Assembly (NCBI RefSeq): GCF_028583545.1
Contig: NZ_CP087106.1
Location: 1,804,501 to 1,868,500, forward strand
Reading direction: 5' to 3'
Length of the DNA: 64,000 bases
DNA from: Methylobacterium sp. NMS14P
GTDB lineage: Bacteria; Pseudomonadota; Alphaproteobacteria; Rhizobiales; Beijerinckiaceae
The notes under the pieces were generated by a model. It did no database searches. It had not been told where the DNA came from and worked only from the letters and a program-made list of their open reading frames with translations. The position numbers and the translations under genes were made by a program. This document shows positions 55,208-63,512 of this stretch, piece after piece. Every line of letters starts with the position of its first letter. The first letter of the stretch is position 1.

Positions 55208-55834
55208 ATGAACGAGGTTCAGAAAAAAGTGAGGGGGCGGCCGCGGAAGGAGCCCGGCGATCGGGAGGCCGATCGCCGGGCCCTGATCGAGGCCGCGGTG
55301 GCGATCCTGAACGCGGGCGGCGCGGCGGCGCTGACCGCCCGCGGCGTCGCGGAGCGGGCCGGCACGGCGGTCGGCTCGGTCTACACGCAGTTCGACAGCC
55401 TGGAAGTGCTGCGGCTGGAGGCGAACGCCGTCACCATGCGCCGGCTCCGGGACACCCTCGCGGGGGCGCTGGCGGCCTGTCCGTCGCGGGACACGGAGGC
55501 GCGGCTCCTGTGCCTGGCCGACGCGTACCTCGCCTTCGCGGGCGCGCACCACGCCGCCTGGGCGGCGATCTTCGAGCGCCGCACGGTGCCGGCGCCGGAC
55601 TCGGTGCAGGCCGACATCGCGGCCCTGTTCGGGATCCTGGAAGGGGTGCTGCGCGACGGCGGCCGCCTCGCCGAGGCGGCGATCCCCGTGATGGCGCGGG
55701 CGCTGTGGTCCAGCGTCCACGGCATGACCTACCTCGCCGATCTCGGCAGCCTCGGCCCCCTCGGGGTGGACGACGTGCGGCCGATGATCGACGCCCTGGT
55801 GCGGGCAGCGGTGCGGGGCTTCTCCGCGGGCTGA
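55208..55834 (+). CDS. TetR/AcrR-family regulator of the PspA-YiaAB operon
   Basis: A 208-residue repressor. Residues about 22-70 form the helix-turn-helix (ALTARGVAERAGTAVGSVYTQF). The C-terminal domain includes WSSVHGMTYLADLG, typical of the TetR_C/WHG group. AAGGGA lies five or so bases before the ATG. Because its start codon overlaps a palindrome matching one in the divergent promoter, it probably represses both itself and the PspA-YiaAB operon. The inducer is unknown. Confidence 0.92.
   Translation: MNEVQKKVRGRPRKEPGDREADRRALIEAAVAILNAGGAAALTARGVAERAGTAVGSVYTQFDSLEVLRLEANAVTMRRLRDTLAGALAACPSRDTEARLLCLADAYLAFAGAHHAAWAAIFERRTVPAPDSVQADIAALFGILEGVLRDGGRLAEAAIPVMARALWSSVHGMTYLADLGSLGPLGVDDVRPMIDALVRAAVRGFSAG
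55209..55221. promoter_or_regulatory. TetR operator-like palindrome 2, overlapping the start codon
   Basis: TGAAC-GAG-GTTCA lies one base inside the tetR ATG. It shares the TGAAC/GTTCA half-sites with palindrome 1. A site here would block elongation or open-complex escape for tetR. Confidence 0.6.
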
Positions 55835-55894
55835 GCGCCGCCCTGCCCGCTCGCGGGTCCCGCCCTCACGGCCGCCCTCAGGCCGCCCCCTCAC

Positions 55895-57571
55895 TCAGGC
55901 CGCCTGGACCTCCGCCAGGAACGCCTTGACGGCGTGGTCGAGCTCGTCCGAGCCGCGGGTGAGGTCGCGGGCGGCCGCCAGCACCTGCTCGGAGGCGCTG
56001 CCGGTCTCGTCGGCGCCGCGGCGGAGGTCGACGACGTTCTCGGACACGCCCTGCGCCCCGGTGGCGGCGCTCGCCACGCCGCGGACGATCTCCTGGATGG
56101 CGGCGTTCTGCTCCTCCATGGCGGCCGCGACCCCGACCGCGATGCTGCGCATCTCCTCGATGGTCTGGCCGACCGCGCCGATCGCCGCGACCGCGTCCCG
56201 GGTCTCGCCCTGGATCCGGCCGATCTGGCCGGAGATCTCCTCGGTCGCCCGGGCGGTCTGCTCGGCGAGCGCCTTCACCTCGGAGGCCACGACCGCGAAG
56301 CCGCGCCCGGCGGTGCCGGCGCGGGCCGCCTCGATGGTGGCGTTGAGCGCCAGCAGGTTGGTCTGGCCGGCGATCGACGCGATCAGCCCGACCACGTCGC
56401 CGATCTTCTCGGTGCCGGCGGCCAGCGCCCGCACGGTCGCCTCGCCCTGGCGGGTGCTGACGGCGGCCTGCCCGGCGATCTCCGAGGCGCGCTGCACCTG
56501 CCCGGCGATCTCCTGGACCGAGGCCGACATCTCCTCGGTGGCGGCCGCGGCGGTCTGGACGTCGGCGGAGGTGCCGGCCGCCTGCGCGGCCACCGCGCCG
56601 GTGCGCTCGGTGGTGTGGGCGGCCGTGACGGTCAGCGTCCGCGCCGTCGCCTCGAGGTCGGCGGCCGCCGTCGCGAGGCCGCGGCTCAGGGCGCCGGCCC
56701 GGGTCTCGAAGGACCGGGTCAGCCGGTCGAGGGCGGCGGCCCGCCGGGCATCCCCGTCGGCGCTGGCGGCGGCGCGGGCGTCGGACTCGGCCTTGGCGAT
56801 CAGCGCGTCCTTGAACACCTGCACGGCGCCCGCCATGGCGCCGATCTCGTCCCGGCGCTCCCGCGCCGGCACCGGGACGGCGGTCTCGCCGGCCGCGAGG
56901 CGGTGCATGGCGCCGTTCAGCGCGCGCAGCGGCCGCGTCAGCCGCCGGCCGATCAGCGCCGCGAGCAGGCCGATCAGCGCCACCACCACGAGCATGCCGG
57001 CCGCTGCCTTCCAGGCCGCGTCCCGCAGGATCGCCGCGGTGTCGTCGGCGTAGATGCCGGTGCCGATCACCCAGCCCCAGGGGGCGAAGCCGCGCACGTA
57101 GGAGAGCTTCGGCACGGGGGCGTCGGCGCCGGGCTTCGGCCAGTAATAGTCGACGAAGCCCTGGCCCTGCCGCTTCACCGTCTCGACGAAGTCGACGAAC
57201 AGGTGCTTGCCGGTGGGGTCCTGCACGGCGGCGAGATCCTTGCCCTCCAGCTCGGGCTTGATCGGGTGGGCGACCATGCGGGGCTGCATGTCGTTGACCC
57301 AGAAGTACTCCCTGTCGTCGTAGCGCAGGGCCTTGAGGGCCCGGATCGCGGCCCCTTGCGCGTCGGCCCGGGACAGGCGCCCGGCCCGCTCCTCGCCCTC
57401 GAAATAGGCCGCGACCCCGTAGGCGACGTCCGTGAGGTTCCGCGTCTTGGCCATCCGGTCCTGCTCGACCTGGGATTTCAGGCTGACGAGGCCGATGCCC
57501 GAGACCGCGACGATGCCGACCAGCGCGGTGGCCGTGATGGTGTGGAGCTTCGCTCCGAGCCCGATCTTCAC
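55895..57571 (-). CDS. Methyl-accepting chemotaxis protein with single Cache sensor
   Basis: A 558-residue transmembrane chemoreceptor. TM1 (about 8-29), a periplasmic sCache_2 domain (about 33-180; [41 protein letters not shown]), TM2 (about 190-210), HAMP ([17 protein letters not shown]) and the signalling hairpin ([39 protein letters not shown]). sCache_2 domains often bind small organic acids, so an acid is a fair guess for the ligand. No C-terminal CheR pentapeptide. It is divergent from the SBP gene. Confidence 0.95.
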   Translation of the reverse strand: MKIGLGAKLHTITATALVGIVAVSGIGLVSLKSQVEQDRMAKTRNLTDVAYGVAAYFEGEERAGRLSRADAQGAAIRALKALRYDDREYFWVNDMQPRMVAHPIKPELEGKDLAAVQDPTGKHLFVDFVETVKRQGQGFVDYYWPKPGADAPVPKLSYVRGFAPWGWVIGTGIYADDTAAILRDAAWKAAAGMLVVVALIGLLAALIGRRLTRPLRALNGAMHRLAAGETAVPVPARERRDEIGAMAGAVQVFKDALIAKAESDARAAASADGDARRAAALDRLTRSFETRAGALSRGLATAAADLEATARTLTVTAAHTTERTGAVAAQAAGTSADVQTAAAATEEMSASVQEIAGQVQRASEIAGQAAVSTRQGEATVRALAAGTEKIGDVVGLIASIAGQTNLLALNATIEAARAGTAGRGFAVVASEVKALAEQTARATEEISGQIGRIQGETRDAVAAIGAVGQTIEEMRSIAVGVAAAMEEQNAAIQEIVRGVASAATGAQGVSENVVDLRRGADETGSASEQVLAAARDLTRGSDELDHAVKAFLAEVQAA

Positions 57572-57583
57572 CCACGCCCCCGC

Positions 57584-57608
57584 GATGATTTCAAGAAGAT
57601 GATTTCAA
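57584..57608. repeat. 11-bp direct repeat in a divergent promoter region
   Basis: GATGATTTCAA occurs at 57584-57594 and 57598-57608, a 14-base period, just upstream of the chemoreceptor start and in the divergent region shared with the SBP gene. The tract is AT-rich compared with its surroundings and may include the promoter. Confidence 0.5.
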
Positions 57609-57744
57609 CGTGCGGTATTTTGCAGCTTCTGCGTTAGCGGAGCGTGAAGACGGCCTTGCGCGCGCCGGTCCGAGCCTGTCCACTCCCCGTCCAACGAAAG
57701 CCCGGCGCCGCTCAGGATCGTGCCGGGCCACAGGGAGAAGCGTC

Positions 57745-58785
57745 ATGGTGCGTACGTCGCGGACGGGCTCGCTGCTGCCGGGCCGCCGCCGGCTCCTGCG
57801 GGCGGGATCGATCCTGCTGCTGGCCGGGCTGGCGCTGGCCACCCCCGCCCGGGCCGACGATGCCAAGGTCCGGATCAGCCGGCAGCCGGGCTTCGTCTAC
57901 CTGCCCGCCGTGCTCGCCGAGCAGCACAAGCTGATCGAGAAGCACGCCAGGGCCGCGGGCCTCGGGGACGTCACGGTGGAGTGGGTCAACCTGACGAGCG
58001 GCGCGGCCGGCAACGACGCGCTGCTCTCGGGCAACATCGACATCGTCGACAGCGGCTCGACCAACATGCTGCTGCTCAACGACCGCACCAAGGGCGACGT
58101 GAAGGGCCTGTGCGGGGTCGGCACCACGCCGATGATGCTGCTCACCCGCAATCCGGACGTGAAGGAACTCAAGGACTTCTCGTCCAAGGACAAGATCGCC
58201 CTGCCCTCCGTGAAGGTCTCGTCCCAGGCGGTGCTGCTCCAGATCGCCGCCAAGAAGGCGTTCGGGCCCGAGAACGCCACCAAGCTCGACCCGCTCACCG
58301 TCCAGCTCGGCCATCCCGACGCCGTGGCGGCGCTCGCGAGCCCGCACAACGAGGTCAACAGCCACTTCTCGCTGCCGCCGTTCCAGCAGCGCGAGCTGCA
58401 GGACCCGGCGATCCACAAGGTGCTCAATTCCTACGAGCTGGTCGGCGAGCCGGTGAGCAACGCGATCTTCTACGCCCGGACCGGCTGGTACAACCGCAAC
58501 CCGAAGCTCGCCGCCGCCATCGTGGCCGCCATCGACGAGGCCAATGCCGAGATCGCCCGGGATCCGCTCAAGGCCGCCAAGGACTACGTGGCGGCCACCA
58601 ACGAGAAGACGCCCCCCGAGACCCTGGTCGAGATCATGAAGGAGCCCGGGACGAACTTCTCTACCACGCCCTACGGCATCATGCTCCAGGCCCGGCACTT
58701 CTACGCGATGAAGACCATCAAGACCGAGCCCAAGGACTGGAAGGACACGTTCTTCCCGATCGTCCACAATCTGCCGGGGCGGTAG
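57745..58785 (+). CDS. NitT/TauT-type ABC transporter substrate-binding protein
   Basis: A 346-residue exported binding protein. A twin-arginine-like start (RRRLLRAGSILLLAG) with a signal sequence ends near PARADD. The mature part has the NMT1/THI5-like fold: VRISRQPGFVYLPAVLAEQHKLIEKHA, GNIDIVDSGSTNMLLL and VNSHFSLPPFQQREL. Members bind sulfonates, nitrate, taurine or pyrimidine precursors; the ligand here is unknown. AGGGAGAAG lies just upstream of the ATG. No permease or ATPase gene is adjacent, so it must use a transporter encoded elsewhere, or sense. Confidence 0.9.
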   Translation: MVRTSRTGSLLPGRRRLLRAGSILLLAGLALATPARADDAKVRISRQPGFVYLPAVLAEQHKLIEKHARAAGLGDVTVEWVNLTSGAAGNDALLSGNIDIVDSGSTNMLLLNDRTKGDVKGLCGVGTTPMMLLTRNPDVKELKDFSSKDKIALPSVKVSSQAVLLQIAAKKAFGPENATKLDPLTVQLGHPDAVAALASPHNEVNSHFSLPPFQQRELQDPAIHKVLNSYELVGEPVSNAIFYARTGWYNRNPKLAAAIVAAIDEANAEIARDPLKAAKDYVAATNEKTPPETLVEIMKEPGTNFSTTPYGIMLQARHFYAMKTIKTEPKDWKDTFFPIVHNLPGR

Positions 58786-58797
58786 GACCCCGGCCGC

Positions 58798-60411
58798 TCA
58801 GTGCGCCTCCACGGGCCCGGCGGCGCGCTGCGGCTTCTTGAGGATCGCCACCACGGCGAGGCTCGCCACGAGGCTCACCCCCACCAGCCAGAACCCGTCC
58901 GCGTAGGCCATCACGTAGGCCTCGCGGCGGACCTGGGCGGCGAGCTGGCCCAGCGCGACGCCCTTGGCGGCCAGCGGGTCGGCGATGCGGGCGTGCATCC
59001 CGGCGGCGAGCGCCGCGAGCCGGTCCTGGGTGCGGGTGGCGTTGACGGTGATCGCCTCGGCCAGCATCGAGAAATGGAAGTGCTCCCGCCGGTCGATCAT
59101 GGTCGACAGCATGGCGATGCCGATCGAGCCGCCGAGGTTGCGCATCATGTTCGACAGGGCGGAGGCGTCCGCGGTGTCGCGCGGGGCGAGGCCGACGGTG
59201 GAGAGCTGCGAGAGCGGGATGGTGAAGAGCGGCTGGCCGATGGCCCGCATCAGCTGCGGCAGGATCAGCTGGTCGGCGCCGACATCGTGGGTCAGGCCGA
59301 CGTTGATCCAGCAGCTCGCGATGAAGAACAGCGTGCCGGTGACCACCAGCACCCGGGCGTCGAAGGTCCGCATCAGCAGCGGCATCATCGGGAAGAGGAC
59401 GAGCTGCGGCAGGCCCGACCACATCACCACGTAGCCGATCTGCTGGGCGTTGTAGCCCTGGATCTGCGCGCAGTAGACCGGGATGATGTAGATCGACCCG
59501 AACGAGACCGCGCCCAGCACGGTCATCAGCACGCAGGCGCCGCCGACCGAGCGGTTGGCCAGGACACGCAGGTTGATGAACGGGCGCTCGGTCGTGAGCT
59601 CGCGGACGATGAAGCCGGTGATGCCGGCCGCCGCCAGCAGCGACATGTTCACGATGACCTGCGAGCCGAACCAGTCCTTGCGCTGGCCCTCCTCCAGCAC
59701 GTAGGTCAGGGCCGGCAGGCCGGTCGCCATCAGGCCGATGCCGATCCAGTCGCCCTTGAGCAACTCGCCCCAGCGCGCCGGCACGCTGTCGAAGGCGCCG
59801 AGCTGGATCGCCGCCGCCACGGGCCCGAAGATCAGGTTCAGGTAGAAGATGTAGTGCCACGACAGGTTGTCGGTGAGCCAGCCGCCGACCGTCGGGCCGA
59901 TCGCGGGCGCGAAGGTCGCGGTCAGCCCGAACAGCGCGATTCCGATGGGCTGCTGCGCCTTCGAGAGCCGGGTGCGCACGATCACGATGGCGGTGGGGAT
60001 CAGCACGCCGCCGGTGAAGCCTTGGCCGGCCCGGAACAGGATCATCTGGCCCAAGGTCGTCGACAGCGCGCAGGCCAGCGAGAAGGCGGTGAACAGCATG
60101 GTGTTCACCGCGAGGTAGCGGCGCAGGCCGATCACCGAGGACAGCCAGCCGGTGAGCGGGATCACGATGATCTCGGCCATCAGGTAGGCGGTGGAGATCC
60201 AGCTCCCCTCCTCGGTGGAGGCGCCGAGCGCCCCCTGGATGTCGGCGAGCGACGCGTTGGTGATCTGGATGTCGAGGATCGCCGTGAAGGCGCCGAGGAT
60301 CGCCCCGAACACGGCGAGCCAGTCCCGGGCACTCGCCTTCGCCTCGGGCACGGCCACGGCCACGGCCGGCACGGGGCTGGTCGGGGCCGGACTCATCGGG
60401 GCCGGACTCAT
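58798..60411 (-). CDS. DHA2-family drug efflux transporter (EmrB/QacA type)
   Basis: A 537-residue, 14-helix MFS transporter. Motif A is present as GWLSSVIGLRRYL and motif C as GLTATFAPAIGPTVGGWLTD, characteristic of antiporters. It works with the adjacent EmrA-type protein to export hydrophobic compounds. The ATG overlaps the emrA stop (ATGA at 60411). The first codons sit in a 15-bp tandem repeat that encodes MSPAP twice and offers a second ATG at 60396, so the first residues are probably variable. Confidence 0.94.
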   Translation of the reverse strand: MSPAPMSPAPTSPVPAVAVAVPEAKASARDWLAVFGAILGAFTAILDIQITNASLADIQGALGASTEEGSWISTAYLMAEIIVIPLTGWLSSVIGLRRYLAVNTMLFTAFSLACALSTTLGQMILFRAGQGFTGGVLIPTAIVIVRTRLSKAQQPIGIALFGLTATFAPAIGPTVGGWLTDNLSWHYIFYLNLIFGPVAAAIQLGAFDSVPARWGELLKGDWIGIGLMATGLPALTYVLEEGQRKDWFGSQVIVNMSLLAAAGITGFIVRELTTERPFINLRVLANRSVGGACVLMTVLGAVSFGSIYIIPVYCAQIQGYNAQQIGYVVMWSGLPQLVLFPMMPLLMRTFDARVLVVTGTLFFIASCWINVGLTHDVGADQLILPQLMRAIGQPLFTIPLSQLSTVGLAPRDTADASALSNMMRNLGGSIGIAMLSTMIDRREHFHFSMLAEAITVNATRTQDRLAALAAGMHARIADPLAAKGVALGQLAAQVRREAYVMAYADGFWLVGVSLVASLAVVAILKKPQRAAGPVEAH

Positions 60412-60414
60412 CGG
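60380..60414. repeat. 15-bp tandem repeat at the start of the EmrB-type gene
   Basis: A unit containing TCGGGGCCGGACTCA recurs at 15-base spacing, covering the transporter start codon and encoding repeated MSPAP. The repeat supplies two in-frame ATG codons. Confidence 0.65.
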
Positions 60415-61643
60415 GGCAGGGCCTCGCTGACAAGGGCCGGAGCGGGCCTCGGCCGGGCGGGCCGCACCGGCTCCACCGGGTCGGCGGTGTGGACCGTGGC
60501 CTCCACCGACAGGCCCGGGCGCAGGCGGCCGATGAGCGGGTCCGACGGGTCGAGGGCGACGCGCACCGGCACCCGCTGCACCACCTTGGTGAAGTTGCCG
60601 GTGGCGTTCTCGGGGGGCAGCAGCGCGAACTGCGAGCCGGTGCCCGGGGAGAAGCTCTCGATCCGGCCCCGGAACGCGTGGTCGCCGAAGGCGTCGACCG
60701 TGAAGGTGACGCGCTGGCCCTCGACCATGCGGCCGGTCTGGGTCTCCTTGAAGTTCGCCACGAGGTAGATGTCGCGGCCCATCGGCACGAGGGTCAGGAG
60801 CCCGGTGCCGGCCGAGACGACCTGCCCGATCCGCAGCGCCCGGTCGCCGGCCACGCCGTCGATCGGCGCCAGGATGGTGGTGTAGCTCAGGTCGAGCCTC
60901 ACCCCCTCGACCTTGGCCTGCGCGCCTTCCAGGCTCGCGCGGGTGCTGGCCTCGAGCGCCTTCAGGCTGTCGATCTGCTTCTGCGCGGCGTCCAGGGAGG
61001 CGGCGGCCTTGTCGCGGGCGGCGTGGCGCTGGCGCAGGTCGGAATCCGCCTGCTGCTGGCGCTGCACCGTGCCGGACCCGGTCTGCAGCAGGTTCTGGTA
61101 GCGGGTGTATTCCTGCTGCGCGAAGGTGAGGGCGGCCTCGGCGTTGGCGAGGTCGGCCCGCGACGAGGCGACCTGCGCCCGCTGCTGGACGATCGCCGAG
61201 GCGACGCCCAGGATCTGCGCCCTGTCCTTCTCGACCTCGGCCTCGGCCTGCTTGAGCTGGACCCGGTAGGACCGGTCGTCGAGGCGGGCGATGACGTCCC
61301 CGGCCTTCACCGGCTGATTGTCGCCGACCAGCACCGCCGCGACGGTGCCGGCGATGCGCGGCGCCACCGTGACCTTGTCGGACTGGAGATAGGCGTCGTC
61401 CGTCACCTCGAGGAAGCGCCCGACACTCCACCAGTGCCAGCCGTAGGTCCCGGCCCCGCCCAGCGCGAGCAGGCCGAGGAGGGGCAGCACGATCCGCGCG
61501 CGGCGGCGCGGCGCCGGGGCGGAGACGGTGGCCGGGACCGGCGCGGGGACCGGGGGCGTGACAGCCGCGGTGGCCGGGGCGGTGACCGGCGCAGCCGCGA
61601 CCGGGTCGGCGCTCTTGAAGCTGTCGCTGCGACGTGCGTCCAT
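60408..61643 (-). CDS. EmrA/HlyD-type membrane fusion protein
   Basis: A 411-residue periplasmic adaptor. A Pro/Ala-rich cytoplasmic leader (1-48) precedes one membrane helix (about 50-68). The lipoyl-like halves (DDAYLQSDKVTVAPRIAGTV and LSYTTILAPIDGVAGDRALRIGQVV) flank a long coiled coil (about 120-225, rich in Gln/Ala/Glu). It joins the EmrB-type transporter to an outer-membrane channel. It is the first gene of the operon, downstream of an operator-like palindrome and divergent from tetR. Confidence 0.94.
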   Translation of the reverse strand: MDARRSDSFKSADPVAAAPVTAPATAAVTPPVPAPVPATVSAPAPRRRARIVLPLLGLLALGGAGTYGWHWWSVGRFLEVTDDAYLQSDKVTVAPRIAGTVAAVLVGDNQPVKAGDVIARLDDRSYRVQLKQAEAEVEKDRAQILGVASAIVQQRAQVASSRADLANAEAALTFAQQEYTRYQNLLQTGSGTVQRQQQADSDLRQRHAARDKAAASLDAAQKQIDSLKALEASTRASLEGAQAKVEGVRLDLSYTTILAPIDGVAGDRALRIGQVVSAGTGLLTLVPMGRDIYLVANFKETQTGRMVEGQRVTFTVDAFGDHAFRGRIESFSPGTGSQFALLPPENATGNFTKVVQRVPVRVALDPSDPLIGRLRPGLSVEATVHTADPVEPVRPARPRPAPALVSEALPR

Positions 61644-61660
61644 CGGGTCTGGCCAGAATC

Positions 61661-61681
61661 AAAACGGTACGGTATCGTTTT
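61661..61681. promoter_or_regulatory. TetR operator-like palindrome for the emrAB operon
   Basis: A 21-bp imperfect palindrome running from AAAACGG to ATCGTTTT is symmetric at most positions. It lies between the divergent emrA-type (start 61643) and tetR (start 61722) genes in an otherwise GC-rich stretch, the expected place for a shared operator. Confidence 0.75.
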
Positions 61682-61706
61682 AATAGGACGATTGGCGGTG
61701 GTGAGC

Positions 61707-61713
61707 AAGGAGG
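61707..61713 (+). promoter_or_regulatory. Shine-Dalgarno site that sets the tetR start
   Basis: AAGGAGG, eight bases before GTG 61722. The earlier in-frame GTG codons at 61698 and 61701 would place this strong site inside the coding region. Confidence 0.7.
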
Positions 61714-61721
61714 ATCGCGGG

Positions 61722-62396
61722 GTGACGGTCACGGAGATCGAGCGGGCGGAGGCGGGCCCGCGGCGCGGCGGCCGGCCGACCCGCGCGGAGGCGGCCCGGC
61801 GCGAGGCGCACCTGATCGCCGTCGCCACGACCCTGTTCCTGGAGCGCGGCTTCGACGCCACCTCCATCGACGCGGTGGCCGAGGCCGCCGGCATGAGCAA
61901 GCCGACGGTCTACGCGCGCTACCGCGACAAGCGGGCCCTGTTCGAGGCGGTCCTGCGCGAGCGGATCGCCGCGTGGCTGGCGCCGCTCTCCGCCGCGGCC
62001 GAGGCCCAGGCCGCGCAGGGCGGGAGCGACGACGTCGAGACCGCCCTGGAGGATCTCAGCCGCACCCTGCTGGCCCACGGGCAGTCGCCGGGCGCGGCGA
62101 TGCTCAAGCGCAACCTCGTGGCCCAGGCGCTGCAGTTCCCCGAGCTCGCCCGCCTCGCCCACGAGGAGGGCTGGCTGCGCGGCGTTCGCGCCGTGGCGCA
62201 GCTGCTCGACGCCTTCGCGCGGCGCGGGCGGATCGCCGTGGCGGATCCCGAGATCGCGGCCGACCTGTTCCTCAGCCTCGTCCTCGGCCGGTCGTCCCAG
62301 GCGACCCTCTACGGCATCGCCACCGACCCGGAAGCGCAGGAGCGGCGGCGGCAGGCGGCGGTGCGGCTGTTCCTCGACGGGGTGCGCCCGCGCTGA
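61722..62396 (+). CDS. TetR/AcrR-family regulator of the EmrAB-type pump
   Basis: A 224-residue repressor starting with GTG. The helix-turn-helix is at about residues 25-75 (ATTLFLERGFDATSIDAVAEAAGMSKPTVYARYRDKRALFEAV, read in segments), and the C-terminal domain resembles the AefR-like group. It is divergent from the efflux operon and the palindrome lies in between, so it most likely represses the pump and itself until a toxic ligand binds. Confidence 0.92.
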   Translation: MTVTEIERAEAGPRRGGRPTRAEAARREAHLIAVATTLFLERGFDATSIDAVAEAAGMSKPTVYARYRDKRALFEAVLRERIAAWLAPLSAAAEAQAAQGGSDDVETALEDLSRTLLAHGQSPGAAMLKRNLVAQALQFPELARLAHEEGWLRGVRAVAQLLDAFARRGRIAVADPEIAADLFLSLVLGRSSQATLYGIATDPEAQERRRQAAVRLFLDGVRPR

Positions 62397-62650
62397 GGGC
62401 GGCCGGGGCCGAAGCGGTGCTGTCCGGTCCGGACCCCGCGACGGCCGGGTGCGACCCCGGTGATCCCGGCCGCCGGTGAATCGGCGCGCCGGGCCCCGAA
62501 CGGGCCCAACCCGCGATTGCGCCCCTCCCCGCCCGGGCCTATAGTGCGTCATCCCCATTCGACAGCGTGAGACGGGACATCCGGATCTGTCATCCGGAGC
62601 CCGCGGCCCGATGCCCGGCCCCCGTCCCGCCAGGCCGGAGCACGAGAAGC

Positions 62651-63361
62651 ATGTCCCAGGGTCCGCTGATGCCCAAGGCGACCGCCGTCTGGCTGGTCGA
62701 GAACACCTCCCTCGCCTTCGAGCAGATCGCCGATTTCTGCAAGCTCCACCCGCTGGAGGTGAAGGGCATCGCCGACGGCGAGGTCGCGGCCGGCATCAAG
62801 GGGCTCGACCCGGTCTCCACCGGCCAGCTCACCCGCGACGAGATCGAGAAGGCCCAGAAGGCCCCGCACTACAAGCTCAAGCCCGCCGTCTCGAAGGTGA
62901 AGCTGCCGGAGGTGAAGCGCACCACCAAGGGTCCGCGCTACACCCCCCTCTCCCGCCGCCAGGACCGGCCGAACGCCATCCTGTGGCTGCTGCGCAATCA
63001 CCCGGAGCTGAAGGATTCGCAGATCATCCGGCTCGTGGGCACCACCAAGTCGACGATCCAGCAGATCCGCGAGCGCACCCACTGGAACTCGGGCTCGCTC
63101 CAGCCGATGGACCCGGTGACGCTGGGCCTGACCACCCAGATCAACCTCGACTTCGAGGTCCAGCGCGCGGCGGCCGACCGCCCGGCCGCGGTGGCGGCCG
63201 AGTCCGGCGCGTCGCTGCTGCCGGCCGAGGTCTCCACGGCCCGCGACGCCGACGAGCGGGAGCACGAGGACGATCACGGCGGCCGCGAGGAGCGACTCGA
63301 CGCCGATTCGGTCTTCGCCAAGCTCAAGGGCCGGCACCAGGACGAGGACGACGAGGACTAG
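62651..63361 (+). CDS. Cell-cycle transcriptional regulator TrcR (DUF1013)
   Basis: A 236-residue DUF1013 protein, strongly conserved in alphaproteobacteria. Signature segments are PKATAVWLVENTSLAFEQIA, PRYTPLSRRQDRPNAILWLL and LVGTTKSTIQQIRERTHWNS (helix-turn-helix-like). The C-terminus is a variable acidic tail ending DEDDED. TrcR proteins bind RNA polymerase/DNA and affect CtrA-linked cell-cycle genes, as I recall for Rhodobacter. GGAG lies ten bases upstream; a second Met seven codons later is possible. A strong hairpin follows. Confidence 0.93.
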   Translation: MSQGPLMPKATAVWLVENTSLAFEQIADFCKLHPLEVKGIADGEVAAGIKGLDPVSTGQLTRDEIEKAQKAPHYKLKPAVSKVKLPEVKRTTKGPRYTPLSRRQDRPNAILWLLRNHPELKDSQIIRLVGTTKSTIQQIRERTHWNSGSLQPMDPVTLGLTTQINLDFEVQRAAADRPAAVAAESGASLLPAEVSTARDADEREHEDDHGGREERLDADSVFAKLKGRHQDEDDED

Positions 63362-63423
63362 GAACCGGCCGGCGCCGGCCCGGCCGAAGGCAGGGCGGGC
63401 GCCCCGGACGGCCCGTGCAGGAC

Positions 63424-63456
63424 GCGGCCCCCGGCTCCCTCGGAGCCGGGGGCCGC
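63424..63456. terminator. Strong hairpin between trcR and the MFS gene
   Basis: A perfect 15-bp stem, GCGGCCCCCGGCTCC (63424-63438) with its complement (63442-63456), and a 3-nt CTC loop. It lies between convergent genes and lacks a T-tract. Confidence 0.65.
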
Positions 63457-63512
63457 TCCGCGTCGGGTCGGATCTTAGGGGTGCCCGCCGGCGGGGCGGA
63501 GGCCGGGCCGGC

